Of a stretch of 47,880 nucleotides of DNA, positions 27,906 to 37,124 are shown one piece after another; the stretch's first letter is position 1; every line of letters begins with the position of its first letter. Both the position numbers and the translations under genes were made by a program. Under the pieces are notes generated by a model. It searched no databases, was not told where the DNA came from, and worked only from the letters and a program-made list of their open reading frames with translations. The DNA is from Chrysomallon squamiferum (lineage: Eukaryota > Mollusca > Gastropoda > Neomphalida > Peltospiridae): the NCBI GenBank assembly GCA_012295275.1, contig CM022675.1:2379567-2427446 (forward strand). Direction: 5' to 3'.

Positions 27906-28330
27906 TCACTGAAAACATCTATCCGAACAACCGAACAAGAAAAATAATTAAATAAATAATAAGAAGATCGACAAATACAGCAACAGCGACATCATTGATC
28001 AAATATCCAAGTGAATGCTTTAAGTGATCATTATTTGTTACAGGTTGTTATTTGTTTTAATCTTAAACTTTTCACATTTTTAAATTATAAATCTTACTTT
28101 TCTTCAGCTCACAGTTGTAGCCAGTGTAGTCATTTCCACAGTCACAGGTGCCGTCATTTTGACAAGTTTTATTATTAGCACAATCCTGACCTTGTCGTCT
28201 GCAGTCGAAGTACTCTTCACCTGTAAACAACATTTTGACATAGGATAACTTTCACGACTGAAAATTGTTATTAAATCAAAGAAAGAAAAAATATGACAGA
28301 TTTAGTTTAAATTCCAATAGAGGTACCAGG

Positions 28331-28388
<58 letters not shown>

Positions 28389-28897
28389 TAGAAAAGAACA
28401 GGTTTTAGGAAGAATAATGTGGAGATAACCAGTAGACATGACAACTGTTGAGACCAGTATGAAATAAAGAAAGCAGCATATCGAAATTATAGTCATCAAC
28501 ATTTTTATTTCAAATTTTATTTATTTATTTATTTATTTAGTAATATTAATCATTATTTACTTATTTTATTATCTGAGTTATATATTTTTAAAAATATTTC
28601 ACTCTTCAGATGATAAATCTATACACTGTATTTAATTACTGAACTCGTCTTTTACTAATCCCTATTTCACTATGTAAAAAAATAATATATCGTCATTTAA
28701 AGGAATTGTTTCTAAAATATTAATGTTATAATTTGAATGATGTATTTTTATTTTATATATTATGCTTCACTTTGTTAACTATCTATTTTCAACTTCAGAC
28801 ACATACAATATTACTATAAAGAAACAGACAAGAAAAGAAAGTTACCTAGAGTGATGAAACAACTTAGGAGTATCAGATAGACAAAGGATATCCACAT
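17872..28897 (-). CDS. Gene 1: EGF-SRCR-ZP type I membrane receptor (DMBT1-like), 18 coding exons
   Basis: Spliced coding region: 28897-28846, 28220-28098, 27775-27638, 26714-26573, 25987-25842, 25522-25478, 25317-25179, 24876-24704, 24530-24371, 23914-23763, 23397-23241, 23023-22851, 22656-22500, 21770-21604, 20741-20648, 19978-19813, 18457-18340, 18059-17872. The sum is 2490 nt (829 residues plus TAG) and all phases agree. Order: signal peptide (1-18), EGF (about 22-55), EGF (about 61-101), ZP-C-like first part (about 105-200), linker, SRCR1 (216-319), SRCR2 (320-423), SRCR3 (424-533), SRCR4 (534-641), ZP-C second part (642-742), RKRR cleavage site (739-742), transmembrane helix (788-812), basic 17-residue tail. 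SRCR/ZP proteins of this kind are secreted or surface scavenger, mucosal or immune recognition proteins; the ligand here is unknown. The weakest junction is exon 3 to exon 4 (see exon 4). Confidence 0.85.
18340..18457 (-). CDS. Gene 1 exon 17: ZP end and furin-type site
   Basis: A 118-nt exon in phase 0-1 (donor gtgagtt). It encodes VDCNGKKGFGRKRRSAETS; RKRR fits the consensus furin cleavage site placed after ZP modules, where processing releases the ectodomain. Residues 729-767. The following stretch would be the membrane-side propeptide. Confidence 0.88.
19813..19978 (-). CDS. Gene 1 exon 16: ZP-C core
   Basis: A 166-nt exon in phase 2-0 (acceptor ttattcag, donor gtaagtt). It encodes SCPSSETGKL, VTFKLKAFTFN, STECSVKVCPP, SLCEP: the ZP-C pattern of CP, an aromatic F-x-F strand, then C-x-V-x-V-C. 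Residues 673-728. It is nearly identical at the nucleotide level to gene 2 exon 36392-36557. ZP modules drive extracellular polymerisation. Confidence 0.9.
20361..20475 (+). repeat. (AAT)n then (AAC)n in gene 1 intron
   Basis: Between exons 15 and 16 of gene 1; gives long poly-Asn/poly-Leu frames with no coding meaning. Confidence 0.95.
20648..20741 (-). CDS. Gene 1 exon 15: ZP-C second segment, start
   Basis: A 94-nt exon in phase 1-2 (donor gtaaaat). It encodes GTLRVESCTADNQ and LKIIED, matching the ZP-C stretch in which L-x-x-x-x-C-x-A is followed by a strand leading to CP. Residues 642-672. The paralogous exon in gene 2 is 97 nt. Confidence 0.85.
21604..21770 (-). CDS. Gene 1 exon 14: SRCR4, second half
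   Basis: A 167-nt exon in phase 2-1 (acceptor ttctttgcag, donor gtatcac). It contains GSGPIFLRDIRCLGNETSL, EQCNF, LCDHGQDAGIKC; four cysteines here plus two in exon 13 give the normal six. The correct frame is not the longest open frame across this exon. Residues 586-641. Confidence 0.9.
22160..22540 (-). repeat. 61-bp tandem array copying the SRCR4 exon end and splice donor
   Basis: Six copies of a roughly 61-bp unit: the motif gaaacc/ctagcatt recurs on the plus strand at 22201, 22262, 22322, 22383, 22444 and 22505. Each minus-strand unit contains about 30 nt of exon 13 coding sequence (VYCRMLGF) and, except one (near 22310), the donor AAGTAAGTT. The rightmost copy is the real exon end; the other five are intronic. 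Confidence 0.9.
22500..22656 (-). CDS. Gene 1 exon 13: SRCR4, first half
   Basis: A 157-nt exon in phase 1-2 (acceptor ttactgcag, donor gtaagtt). It encodes IKIRLVGGSSEREGRVEI, MWGTVCDEY, AAVYCRMLGFN, the most canonical SRCR of the gene. Its last 35 or so nt and its splice donor are tandemly copied five more times in the following intron (22160-22499). Residues 534-585. Confidence 0.9.
22851..23023 (-). CDS. Gene 1 exon 12: SRCR3, second half
   Basis: A 173-nt exon in phase 2-1 (donor gtaatg). It contains VLCSGLEKNINECYLR and the closing ALLCS. The domain has five cysteines in total, so one is probably unpaired or a pair member is lost. Residues 476-533. Confidence 0.85.
23241..23397 (-). 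CDS. Gene 1 exon 11: SRCR3, first half
   Basis: A 157-nt exon in phase 1-2 with donor gtaagta. It encodes IELRLVGGPSSNYGVVEVK, EWGRMNNDCSS, ARVLCRTLGFN. Residues 424-475. Its length equals the matching SRCR4 exon. Confidence 0.9.
23763..23914 (-). CDS. Gene 1 exon 10: SRCR2, second half, divergent
   Basis: A 152-nt exon in phase 2-1 (acceptor acttcacag, donor gtatta). The frame is fixed by both neighbours. Only two cysteines remain (ESECKSLYIKCS); the usual G-x-I-x-L-D-x-L-x-C centre is replaced by a Cys-free stretch (GGYASALHLSFLRLR). Residues 373-423. It is open and in phase, so it looks functional but relaxed in its disulfides. Confidence 0.8.
24371..24530 (-). CDS. Gene 1 exon 9: SRCR2, first half
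   Basis: A 160-nt exon in phase 1-2 (acceptor ctgtaacag, donor gttagt). It encodes YKLRLVGGNSKQEGNLQVF, WNSVCNTTY, ADVVCRQMGYA, a typical group A SRCR start. Residues 320-373. Confidence 0.9.
24704..24876 (-). CDS. Gene 1 exon 8: SRCR1, second half
   Basis: A 173-nt exon in phase 2-1 (acceptor cataacag, donor gtaaag). It contains GSGQIWKGDLGCFG, two central cysteines and the closing IGIICD, the standard SRCR end. Five cysteines here plus one in exon 7 give six. Residues 262-319. Confidence 0.9.
25179..25317 (-). CDS. Gene 1 exon 7: SRCR1, first half
   Basis: A 139-nt exon in phase 1-2 with donor gtaagtt. It shows the SRCR signature: FRLVDGN, GRVEVLNKGKWGRL, ATVVCRTLGF. The usual first cysteine after WG is replaced (WGRLHSS). 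Residues 216-262. Confidence 0.9.
25478..25522 (-). CDS. Gene 1 exon 6: 15-residue linker
   Basis: A 45-nt mini-exon in phase 1-1 (acceptor tattctag, donor gtaataa), encoding the acidic linker LTADVPEQIADIEP. It is symmetrical, so skipping it would not shift the frame. It precedes the first SRCR module. Confidence 0.7.
25652..25797 (+). repeat. (ATT)n/(GTT)n tract in gene 1 intron
   Basis: Lies between exons 5 and 6 of gene 1. The plus strand reads ATT with GTT blocks. Confidence 0.93.
25842..25987 (-). CDS. Gene 1 exon 5: ZP-C-like segment
   Basis: A 146-nt exon in phase 2-1, with acceptor attattcag and donor gtagga. It encodes FNINLKDG and then AAVSLDEELTFEF, recalling the ZP pattern of a beta strand, a short loop, and a hydrophobic stretch of the type V-x-L-x-x-x-L-x-x-E. 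It has no cysteine. Residues about 152-200. Assignment to a ZP fold is from pattern, not from a profile search. Confidence 0.7.
26021..26152 (+). repeat. (CTAT)n tract in gene 1 intron
   Basis: About 30 units between exons 4 and 5 of gene 1. Confidence 0.95.
26573..26714 (-). CDS. Gene 1 exon 4: ZP-C-like first segment (5' boundary uncertain)
   Basis: The open frame includes RDVIIQFSDKYM, then VHVICEEN, resembling the first part of a ZP-C domain where a conserved Cys follows a beta strand. The donor after 26573 (gttcg) ends in phase 2. The frame stays open upstream to a second acceptor candidate (start at 26755), but that start is out of phase with exon 3 and would need an unseen extra exon between 26756 and 27637. 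Starting at 26714 (after ATGGAG) joins exon 3 in phase, though that acceptor has a weak pyrimidine tract. The upstream stretch (VVSNFESF) resembles the N-terminal edge of ZP-C, so a missing exon is a serious alternative. Confidence 0.6.
27638..27775 (-). CDS. Gene 1 exon 3: EGF-like domain 2
   Basis: A 138-nt exon in phase 1-1, with acceptor gttttcag and donor gtaagtt. Six cysteines: PC, SC, IC, AC-F-C and a final QCE, with YGDQCE as the typical EGF ending. Residues about 59-104. All six EGF cysteines are present, so the extra Cys created by the split codon at the next junction would belong to the following domain. Confidence 0.85.
28098..28220 (-). CDS. Gene 1 exon 2: EGF-like domain 1
   Basis: A 123-nt exon in phase 1-1 (donor gtaagat). 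It has six cysteines in EGF order, including TCQNDGTCDCG and a final NCE, with the usual G-x-C motif near the end. Residues about 18-58. EGF modules commonly act in extracellular protein contacts. A phase 1-1 exon is the classic shuffled EGF cassette. Confidence 0.85.
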
Positions 28898-28909
28898 ATT
28901 TGATTTATA
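28846..28909 (-). CDS. Gene 1 exon 1: signal peptide
   Basis: The acceptor ttttttacag precedes 28909 and the donor gtaac follows 28846. The ATG at 28897-28895 opens MWISFVYLILLSCFITL, a typical hydrophobic signal peptide, ending in phase 1. This start was chosen because it is the first ATG in the exon and gives a clean signal sequence directly before the EGF exon. The 12 nt from 28909 to 28898 are untranslated. Confidence 0.8.
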
Positions 28910-29559
28910 CTGTAAAAAAAGATTAAATAAATAAACAAACAAACAAACTAACTAACTAATAAATCAAAAATAAATAAATAAATAAATATCTATGATGTTA
29001 TATTTTATGAATTGTATTGTGTGTGTGTCTATGTCTCTGTGTTTACCCTTCAAATATAGGTGCATTGTGATAATCAAAGATACGTCATAAAACAACACAG
29101 TATTAACACAATCATTAACTATTAAGAAACATGCTTTTTCTCAACATCATTATATTAATTTATGTTTTGTACCCACCAATATGCATTAATATACACCTAC
29201 TTGCGTCCTTACAAACGTACATACATAAACAAAAAATAGTACACACAAATCTGGGGAATTTGCGCAAACTGACACCTTACCCAATATTCTAATTTGATTG
29301 CTGTGTAATAGCTGGTACAGTCACTGTTGAAGTTAAACAAGCCGAGTTGCAGGGGTGAGTGTATGGACCAATCGAGAAATCAAAGTTAATACAGCTCCTC
29401 AGTTGATGTCTCATGATCAGATAGTTAGTCTTGAAAATAGCTTTTAAGATGATTTGGATACGTTTGCTGTTTGATGAGATAAATCAGAACCCATAAATAA
29501 TTTTAAATCAAATGAAAAAGAAGAAGATGATCTTGAATGCACTGCATGAATATATAAAG

Positions 29560-30365
29560 AATTCCTTGTATGCGCACACGCTAAACTGAACAAATACATT
29601 GACCCAAGTAGTGTACAGATGCATTTGCAGAAAGTCGACACTAAAAAAGTTATCATACAAATTACATTGACTGAAGTAATGTGTGTCTGTGTGTGTGTTT
29701 GTGTGTATATGTATATTGGACACTAAACAAGTTATAAAATCGCATTGACTGATGTAATGTATATCAATATTTACAGAACGTGAGCACTAAACAAGTTATA
29801 ATAGAAATTTACGAACAACGGATGAAACACATTTATTGAAGTAAAATGCGTGCTAATGTACATAAAAGTGAGTACAATTGTCAACTGAATAACATGCTTA
29901 CATATAAATAATGCGTAGAGATATGTAAACTGATCTTCCTGCAATGGTAAAGAAGTCAAACATGCACATTTACTGTAGTAAATAATCTGGACATATAAGC
30001 ACACATTCACTGAATAAACGTACATACAAATGTACGCTTGCAGACACATATATTTGTTCCTGTACAAGTATATACAAAGTGTACACATTTATTTTAAGCA
30101 GTAATATACATACAAATGTATAGAAGGAATACATACATTTTTGAAGTAGGATACTTAGAAATACATTGAAAATGTCGATATACATTTACTGGCGTAGCAT
30201 ACATACACATATATAGAAAGTGTACACACATGTATTGATGTAGTATATACACACATATATGCAAATATCCACATACACTTATTGACGTACCATACATAAA
30301 ATACATAGAAATTGTGCACGTACATTCACAGGAGTAGTACACGTACATATATATAGAAAGATGAA
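29560..30365 (-). repeat. Degenerate roughly 50-bp minisatellite in gene 1 intron 1
   Basis: Units such as acatacacatatatagaaag followed by gtgtacacacatgtattgatg recur with variation. The same unit is on the plus strand at 45620-45890 and 46590-46960. Open frames here are by-products of the repeat. Confidence 0.65.
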
Positions 30366-30375
30366 GTGCACGTAC

Positions 30376-30447
30376 CTTGTTTATTGTAACACTCCAAGTA
30401 AACCGTTTTCCTCTCTTACACTGTCTGCTCTGTTTGGAAAGAAATAT
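30376..30447 (-). other. Gene 1 non-coding 5' UTR exon
   Basis: The minus strand ends in TTACAATAAACAAG followed by the donor gtacgtgc at 30375. The same end and donor occur on the plus strand at 45610, and the same end with a mutated donor at 46574. The exon would join the acceptor at 28910, placing 12 nt of further 5' UTR before the ATG at 28897. The exon start is inferred from the TATA position. Intron 1 (28910-30375) carries a degenerate minisatellite. Confidence 0.5.
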
Positions 30448-30475
30448 AAAAATGTGTATTAAGATGAGATTTCCT

Positions 30476-30484
30476 CTATTTATA
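30476..30484 (-). promoter_or_regulatory. Probable TATA box of gene 1
   Basis: On the minus strand the sequence reads TATAAATAG, about 30 bp before a segment conserved with two other promoter copies (plus strand, 45503-45511 and 46469-46478). This predicts transcription starting near 30445-30450. A 28-bp poly-T (poly-A on the plus strand, 30493-30520) lies directly upstream and is absent from the other two copies. The call rests on motif, spacing and conservation only. Confidence 0.55.
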
Positions 30485-30583
30485 TGATAACCAAAAAAAA
30501 AAAAAAAAAAAAAAAAAAAGTTATTTCCATTTAAATCGTGTGTGATACGCTTCACTAGTGTTACCGAAACATTTCATATATCT

Positions 30584-30642
30584 CTTCTTCTTCTTCTTCT
30601 TCTTCTTCTTCTTCTTCTTCTTCTTCTTCTTCTTCTTCTTCT
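30584..30642 (+). repeat. (TTC)n tract upstream of gene 1 promoter
   Basis: About 19 TTC units, a GAA/TTC tract about 110 bp upstream of the predicted TATA box on the minus strand. Confidence 0.95.
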
Positions 30643-32499
30643 AATTTTTTTTTTTTTTATATGTTTGATCTTTTTTTTTTTTGGTGAGCCACTGGTTCTC
30701 TACACATTGTATATTTGTAATGTACATATACATGTCTACGGAATATGTTATTTTTTTGTTTATTCATTTATCTGTTTGTTTGTTTTTTCTTTGTGTTGTT
30801 TCTTTGCTTATTTCCTTCTATGCTTTTTTATTAGTTTTCTTTATTTGTTTGAATGCTAAACTGGTTTAATTATTTTTGAAAAGTAGACTGAGGGCAATTA
30901 TTACTAGAACAAAGACGATAAAAACAACAACTACTACTGCTACAGCTACTACTGTTACTAGTGCTATTGCAACTTGTAACGATATAAGTCATATAAGCAA
31001 CGCTATAACAGCAATAACAATATATCAACTGAATTATGATTCGGACACACTCTGCGCTTGTCGAACAAGATAGCAATTAAGAACATCTATCTATCTATCT
31101 ATCTATCTATCTTTATATCTATCTATCTATCCATCTATCTATCTATCTATCTATCTATATATATATATGTTTTGACAAAAGCCTAGCGAAATAAGATGAT
31201 TATCTATTTATTTATTTATTGATTTATTGATTCATTTATTTATTTATTTATTTAAGTTACAGTCTGGACACACGTTACCTCTATATAACTAGCATCGTAC
31301 CAAAATCTTATACACATGTACTGTCTGTATGTGTTTGTATGTATGTATGTGTGCTGGGGTCATTTTATGTATGCCGTTACTTGTGTACTTGACTTGACGT
31401 TAAAGGCAACCATAAATATATGCTTTCTAGTTACTCCAAAAAAAAAAAAAAAAAAAGCAACAGAAAGCTAAGTATGTATTTCCAGTCATGCGTATCTTCT
31501 CCTCTAGAGCAGCAGACCGTGGTTGAATACATACGAGACCAGCCCGGTGTCATTTTTATTTTCTTTCTTCTCTTATATAGAATTCACGGATAGCTGCGTC
31601 TTACGCCCCGAGCGTAAAGAATCGATGTTTTATACACATCATTTTCTATTCAGTCTCTTTAAATATGTGTGTTTGTGTGTGTTTGTCTGAGATAGAGATA
31701 GAGAGAGAGAGAGCAAATACGTCGTATGTACGGGCGATGTATACATGTGTTTTTTTTTATCTTTTCTTTTCTTTTTTCTTCGTTTTTTCTTCATTTTTTT
31801 CTGTTGTTATTTTCTGTTTCATTTTTTTTTCTTCCTCGCGCAGGTTTATCCTTTCTTTATTTCTTTGAATTTAGGTACGGGTTTACCTTTACCTGATGCG
31901 TGCGTGCGTAGATTTTTGTATCCATGCATGCATGTGTGCATATAAGTGTAGATATTTGAGTGTAAGTGTGTGCGTGGATATATTTGTGTAAACGTGTGTA
32001 TTTGTACGTGTGCCAGTGCACGTCTGTATATATCTATCTATGTTTGTATGTGCATATATACACGTGCATATGAATGTATGTATGTATATGAGTGCATCTG
32101 TCGTTATATATATTTTTGTGTCTATGTATGTGTCAGTGAGTTTATATATATATATGTCAGTTAAACTATCTATCTATCTATATATATATATATATATGTC
32201 AGTTAAACTATGAATTTCAAAATCCAAATTTTTTATTTAAATCTCTTCAGATAGTTTGACAGCGAAATTATCTATTTATTTATTTATTTATTCATCTTAA
32301 TAAGGCTATCTTTTAATGGAAGTAAATTAGAAACAAAAGTTATTATGTGATACGTGTTACATTGATGATTCTGTATTCTTTTACTGACACGTCGAAAGTG
32401 ATAAAAGAGTGTTTCTGTGTGTTTGTGTTTTTATGTGTGAGTAGATAACACTATTTTGAGGAAAGCATTAAGTAAATAATAAACCTATCAGAGCATAAA

Positions 32500-32720
32500 A
32501 ACACGAGCAATGGATACCCGCACTCAGCTGTGACGACAGTAGTCTCCCTTGTTATGTCTCGACAGATATTTAGTTTTGTTTTGTCTGTTTTAAATGTAGC
32601 AACAAACATGTCTGCCTTTTTCTTGTCATCTCTAAACGAATCTTTGTTATAGTAAATTAATTCACAGTTGTATTTTCTCTTTAGTACTGCACATATAGAG
32701 ATATACTGCTAGTACTACTA
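32500..32720 (+). repeat. Dispersed repeat B, copy 1
   Basis: Core cactcagctgtgacgacagt, followed by ttttgtctgttttaaatgta, then gttatagtaaattaattcac and a tail leading to a (TAA)n tract. It aligns with 41755-41945 over about 190 bp. Confidence 0.7.
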
Positions 32721-32739
32721 CTACTTATAATAATAATAC

Positions 32740-32886
<147 letters not shown>

Positions 32887-33432
32887 TGCTATTCGTTCAG
32901 TTGCTGCTGCTGGTAATAATAATACTCCTACTACTACTACGACTACTGTTACTAGTACTGTTACACTTGATGGTAATGGACGAAAAACACTTCTTGAAAG
33001 ATTTCACTATAAGTGTATGTATTGACAATATTAAACTGGAGAAAAAAATAAGTTGAAGAATCAGAGATAGATTAACAAAAAAGAGAAAACTGAATAGAGA
33101 AATTAAATAGAAGACAAATTCCTTTTTGTTTTAAAACTATTCATAATTATAATCAGTAACGGTATTAAATAATATCACTCGATATCAAGCGATTCTGTGT
33201 AGTCTTTACTTATTGGTCGTAGTGACACCTGTTAACATGCCACCAAAAGTTCAGTGAGATTTCTCACTCGTCTGCCTCTTTAAAGAAGTAGTCTTTTTTG
33301 TAGCTATTTACACATATAGAATTTTAATGTCGTTACGTATGTTGGCTTTCTTTTTTGATTCGGAAAAGTAATAATCATAATAAGAATAATAATATCAACA
33401 ACAACATAAACAATAACAACAACAGCAACAAC

Positions 33433-33470
<38 letters not shown>

Positions 33471-33486
33471 TAATAACAATAATAAA

Positions 33487-33526
<40 letters not shown>

Positions 33527-33853
33527 GCTGTCATTAATTAATTCTGATTTCGCGTCATCGAATTTTTTTTAGTAATATAGAAGAAGAATAAGGATTCACA
33601 CGTACAGTAATTTAAGCTAGAAAAGTAAGTAAAAACATCGTTTTATGCATGACAAAAATATGATAATTACAACAAGAACCTTCATCTTTGAAACAGCAGG
33701 GGGAAAAGGCTTTTTTTCTGTCATGAATTTATACAATAAGCCGAAAACCCAGAATATAGTAATGATAATAATTATATAAACAAAAAATAAATCTCAACTA
33801 ATATCTACGACATATTACAGAAAACAAACTACAAGAGATGCACCCCAATAAGC

Positions 33854-33859
33854 TTTATT
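33854..33859 (-). terminator. Polyadenylation signal AATAAA, gene 2
   Basis: AATAAA on the minus strand about 950 nt after the gene 2 stop, in a context aligned with the gene 1 signal. The intervening 3' UTR contains a (TG)n tract (34191-34255) and an (ACT)n-(AAT)n tract (34008-34044). Confidence 0.5.
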
Positions 33860-34187
33860 CAAAATAATGCAAATATATAAAAATACAAAATAGTAACAAA
33901 TGAATTAAATGAAGTACAAAATACGAATCCAGCTACAGGAATAGGAAAGCAAGCAGGAACAAAAATAATGAAAATGAAACTAAATGTAAACATAAGAATA
34001 ACAGTAATACTACTACTACTACTACTACTAATAATAATAATAATATAAAAGGCAACGCCAACAGCCCAAAGCAAAACATTTTCTTTTTATGCCAGGTCAA
34101 AGAAAAGAAAGAAAAGTATTGCGTATATTACAAAACAATTTGGATTTCAGTAATCCAGGTTTCAGCTCCAGGAAAAAGTAAACCGCA

Positions 34188-34190
<3 letters not shown>

Positions 34191-34255
<65 letters not shown>
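34191..34255 (+). repeat. (TG)n tract in gene 2 3' UTR
   Basis: About 32 units, inside the predicted 3' UTR of gene 2 (CA on the transcript). Confidence 0.93.
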
Positions 34256-34257
<2 letters not shown>

Positions 34258-34809
34258 TAATAATAATAGTAAAAATAAATAGACGAAAAGAAACAATAAA
34301 ATAATACTTTAAAAATAAAACAAACAAACAAATAATAAAAAAATGAAAATATGAAAAGGAATAAAAAAAGGAAGAAAAGCAAAACGATATTTGGCAGAAA
34401 ATTAAATCTGACGATAGCGAATTTGTTTTTATTAGCATAAGATCTTGAATAATAAATAAATAAAATAAAATAAATAGATAAATAAATAAGTAATTGAAAC
34501 AAATAATAATAATAATACCCACAATTGAGAAAAAAGTGTAGTTCTCATCAAACAATTAAAAAATATATATATATATACACACAAAACAAAATTATATATA
34601 ACTGGTTAAACAACAACAACTATGAAATAAAAATCAGAAGAAAGAAAATCAGAGAAAAAACAAAAGAAGACAAATAATTACCAAAACGTAATATAGTTAG
34701 TAAAACATGCTAAAGGAAAGAAAACCTTTAAACAAAGGCAATTTCACCTAAAAGTAAAAACAGTTTTCAACTTCAGTTTGCTATTACACTATATGCAATA
34801 TTTGTCACG

Positions 34810-35000
34810 TTAAGTAAATGTCATGTTTTTGACATCTTCCTTCTTCAGACTGGACTTTTTCTTCCTCAGGAAGACGACCACCACAATCCCAATGACAAGT
34901 GAGAAGATGATCACCATGACAACACAGAGAACAATCAGAATCGTGGTGTTCACACCAACTTGATCAGATCCATGTTTGTCACCTGATGTCTCTGAGATAC
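34810..35000 (-). CDS. Gene 2 exon d: transmembrane helix and tail
   Basis: 191 nt from phase 1 to TAA. The TM helix begins ILIVLCVVMVIIFSLVIGIV like gene 1 and continues VVVFL, then RKKKSSLKKEDVKNMTFT. The tail lacks the tyrosine present in gene 1. Confidence 0.88.
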
Positions 35001-35393
35001 CTAGAAAGCAGCACATTTTTAAACGTCAGATTTTTGGAACCTTTCTTGCAGCTAATATATATGAACGAAAATCTCCATTTAACTGTTTGTTTAATACGAC
35101 AAAACTAAATGAAATTAAAGAAAACAAATAAACTCACTCGGTGTTCGATCTTCTACAATCACGTCCAGGACAGTGAATGTCTTTCTGACAAGTTCATCAG
35201 ACGTTTCAGCAGATCTTCGTTTTCTTCCAGACGCTGCCTTCCCGTTGCAGTCCACCTGAAATTATAAATATGAATGTGAAATTTGATTGTCTGATTTCAG
35301 ATTTTGAGGAAAACGTTCAGCATTTCTCCTACTTGAAACAAATATAGCCATTGAGAGAATGAAATAATACTACTAATAATAATACTAATAATA

Positions 35394-35465
<72 letters not shown>

Positions 35466-37124
35466 CAGGTTTAGTACAACCAACGTAAAAGTTTGATTAG
35501 AAATTTTAAAACTTACAGGGTCGCACTGAGATTTTTTATCTGGAGGACAAACTTTGACAGAACATTCTGTAGAGACTGCGTTGTTTTTGTCTTTGTTTCT
35601 AAAACTGACACTTTGTTAGATTTACATTTCAGGGGAGATAAACTTTAACAAGCCTGACTTACAGAAACTATCTGAAGGAAATTGAGCGAATTATTATTAA
35701 AACAATTTTTTACAAATTATTTAAGAACAATACGGAAAAGTATTTAAGAAATAAATAGGTTTTCAAAGTAGCAATTTTCAAGTTGTAACTTAATATTTAA
35801 ATATATTTCTTCCTTCTTATAAGGTTTTACCAGTTTCAAGCTATCATTTATTTAAATATATTCCTAATGCTGTCCTTTGTTAAAATACAGATAACCTTTT
35901 AATGATATACGTAAAGGTATTTTCAGAAAAAAAAAAAAAAGTAGCCAGTTGTTTTGTGTCCGTTTTCTGGCCGGTTTTGTCTACGTAGTAAATTAACTAC
36001 GAATTATCGTTCTTAGACTTTTACTCATATTTAAACTTCAGATGTACATTTCAGGGGAGATAACTTGCTAAATTTAACAGTCTTCTTTACCGTTATAGTA
36101 ATAATCTATGGGTTTTTTCTTGTTTGTTTTTTTCATTGTTTTTTGTTGATATTTTAACTTTATTATTATTTTTTTTTTTTGTTGATTTTTTTATTCAGAT
36201 TTTTCAAATATCTCGTAACTGCTGTAAGTATTATTTAATACAATAACAAACAATGTAAAAATTGTGTTCACTTTTATCACTAATAATCATCTAGACAACA
36301 TCATTCTCTGATGTGCATATTTTAAGCTGACGAAATAAAACACATAAAATAAAATTATCTAAAACTAATAGAAGAAAATGATAAAACTTACAGGGTCGCA
36401 CTGAGATTTTTGATCTGGAGGACAAACTTTGACAGAACATTCCGTAGAGACTGCGTTGTTTTTGTTAAAGGTGAAAGCTTTCAACTTGAATGTGACGTTG
36501 TTTCCCGATCTTTCAGGCTCCTGTATCATCAGTTTACCAGTCTCAGACGATGGACAGCTGAATAAATAAAAAATATAAGATAAAATAGCATTTCTGTTTA
36601 GTTTTCTCGATATGAATAAACTCTAGGTGTTTTAAAAGGAGATTCACTTATTCTAATTATTAGAATCTATAAAGTTATATATTTTTCAAAAAATAATACG
36701 AGGTAATTGTAAATATTTTCAAAAGAATTAGTCTGAGTGTCTATCCAGAGGTCATTAATTTACGTAAAATATTTATTTGAATCTAGAAAGAATCTTGCTA
36801 GCTGAAGTGAGAAAGAAAAGAAAATAATATATATATTTTTAAATAATTATAATGTTAATAACATAACGAGAAATATAACAAAATAATAATAATAATAATA
36901 ATTATAATGATAATGATGATTATGATGATGATGATGTTCATATTCTCTAGTGCTTCTCGGAAGCGATTAAAAATCCATGTTTATGAGTTCTGGGCTAAAC
37001 AAGTATAAGTGTATAAAAAATATTTACCTGTCTTCAATGATTTTTAGAGTTTCCCTATCTTCTCCAGTTTTCTGATTATCAGCAGTACATGATTCCAGCC
37101 TGAGAGTACCTGAGTTTGCTGGCT
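34810..37124 (-). CDS. Gene 2 (partial): 3' part of a paralogous ZP receptor
   Basis: Spliced exons 37124-37028 (97 nt, phase 1-2), 36557-36392 (166, 2-0), 35255-35138 (118, 0-1) and 35000-34810 (191, from phase 1, ending TAA). They encode the second ZP-C segment (SGTLRLESCTADN; SCPSSETGKL; STECSVKVCPP; SQCDP), VDCNGKAASGRKRRSA with a furin-like site, a TM helix and tail RKKKSSLKKEDVKNMTFT. About 190 codons are visible. Intron sequence also aligns with gene 1, up to the N gap at 37681. No SRCR, EGF or signal exon is visible: they may be in the gap, or the copy may be truncated. All four exons are intact, so the visible part is not obviously a pseudogene. Confidence 0.8.
35138..35255 (-). CDS. 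Gene 2 exon c: ZP end and furin-type site
   Basis: 118 nt, phase 0-1, acceptor aatttcag, donor gtgagtt. It encodes VDCNGKAASGRKRRSAETS, so the RKRR site is kept while the preceding KKGF is replaced by KAAS. Confidence 0.88.
35517..35590 (-). pseudogene. Truncated duplicate of the ZP-C core exon within gene 2
   Basis: The last 74 nt of the 166-nt core exon plus its donor (CCT|gtaagt) recur inside the intron between 36392 and 35255, with one coding difference (DKKSQ against DQKSQ). The 5' half and the acceptor are missing: homology stops at the plus-strand motif ttgtttttgt (35590). It is probably a dead by-product of a local tandem duplication, although its donor is intact. Confidence 0.75.
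36392..36557 (-). CDS. Gene 2 exon b: ZP-C core
   Basis: 166 nt, the same length as gene 1 exon 16 with only a handful of substitutions, mostly at the 3' end (SQCDP in place of SLCEP). Acceptor ttattcag, donor gtaagtt. Phase 2-0. Confidence 0.88.
37028..37124 (-). CDS. Gene 2 exon a: ZP-C second segment, start
   Basis: Paralogous to gene 1 exon 15, one codon longer. Acceptor ttgaaacag, donor gtaaata. It encodes EPANSGTLRLESCTADN and LKIIED. Confidence 0.85.
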
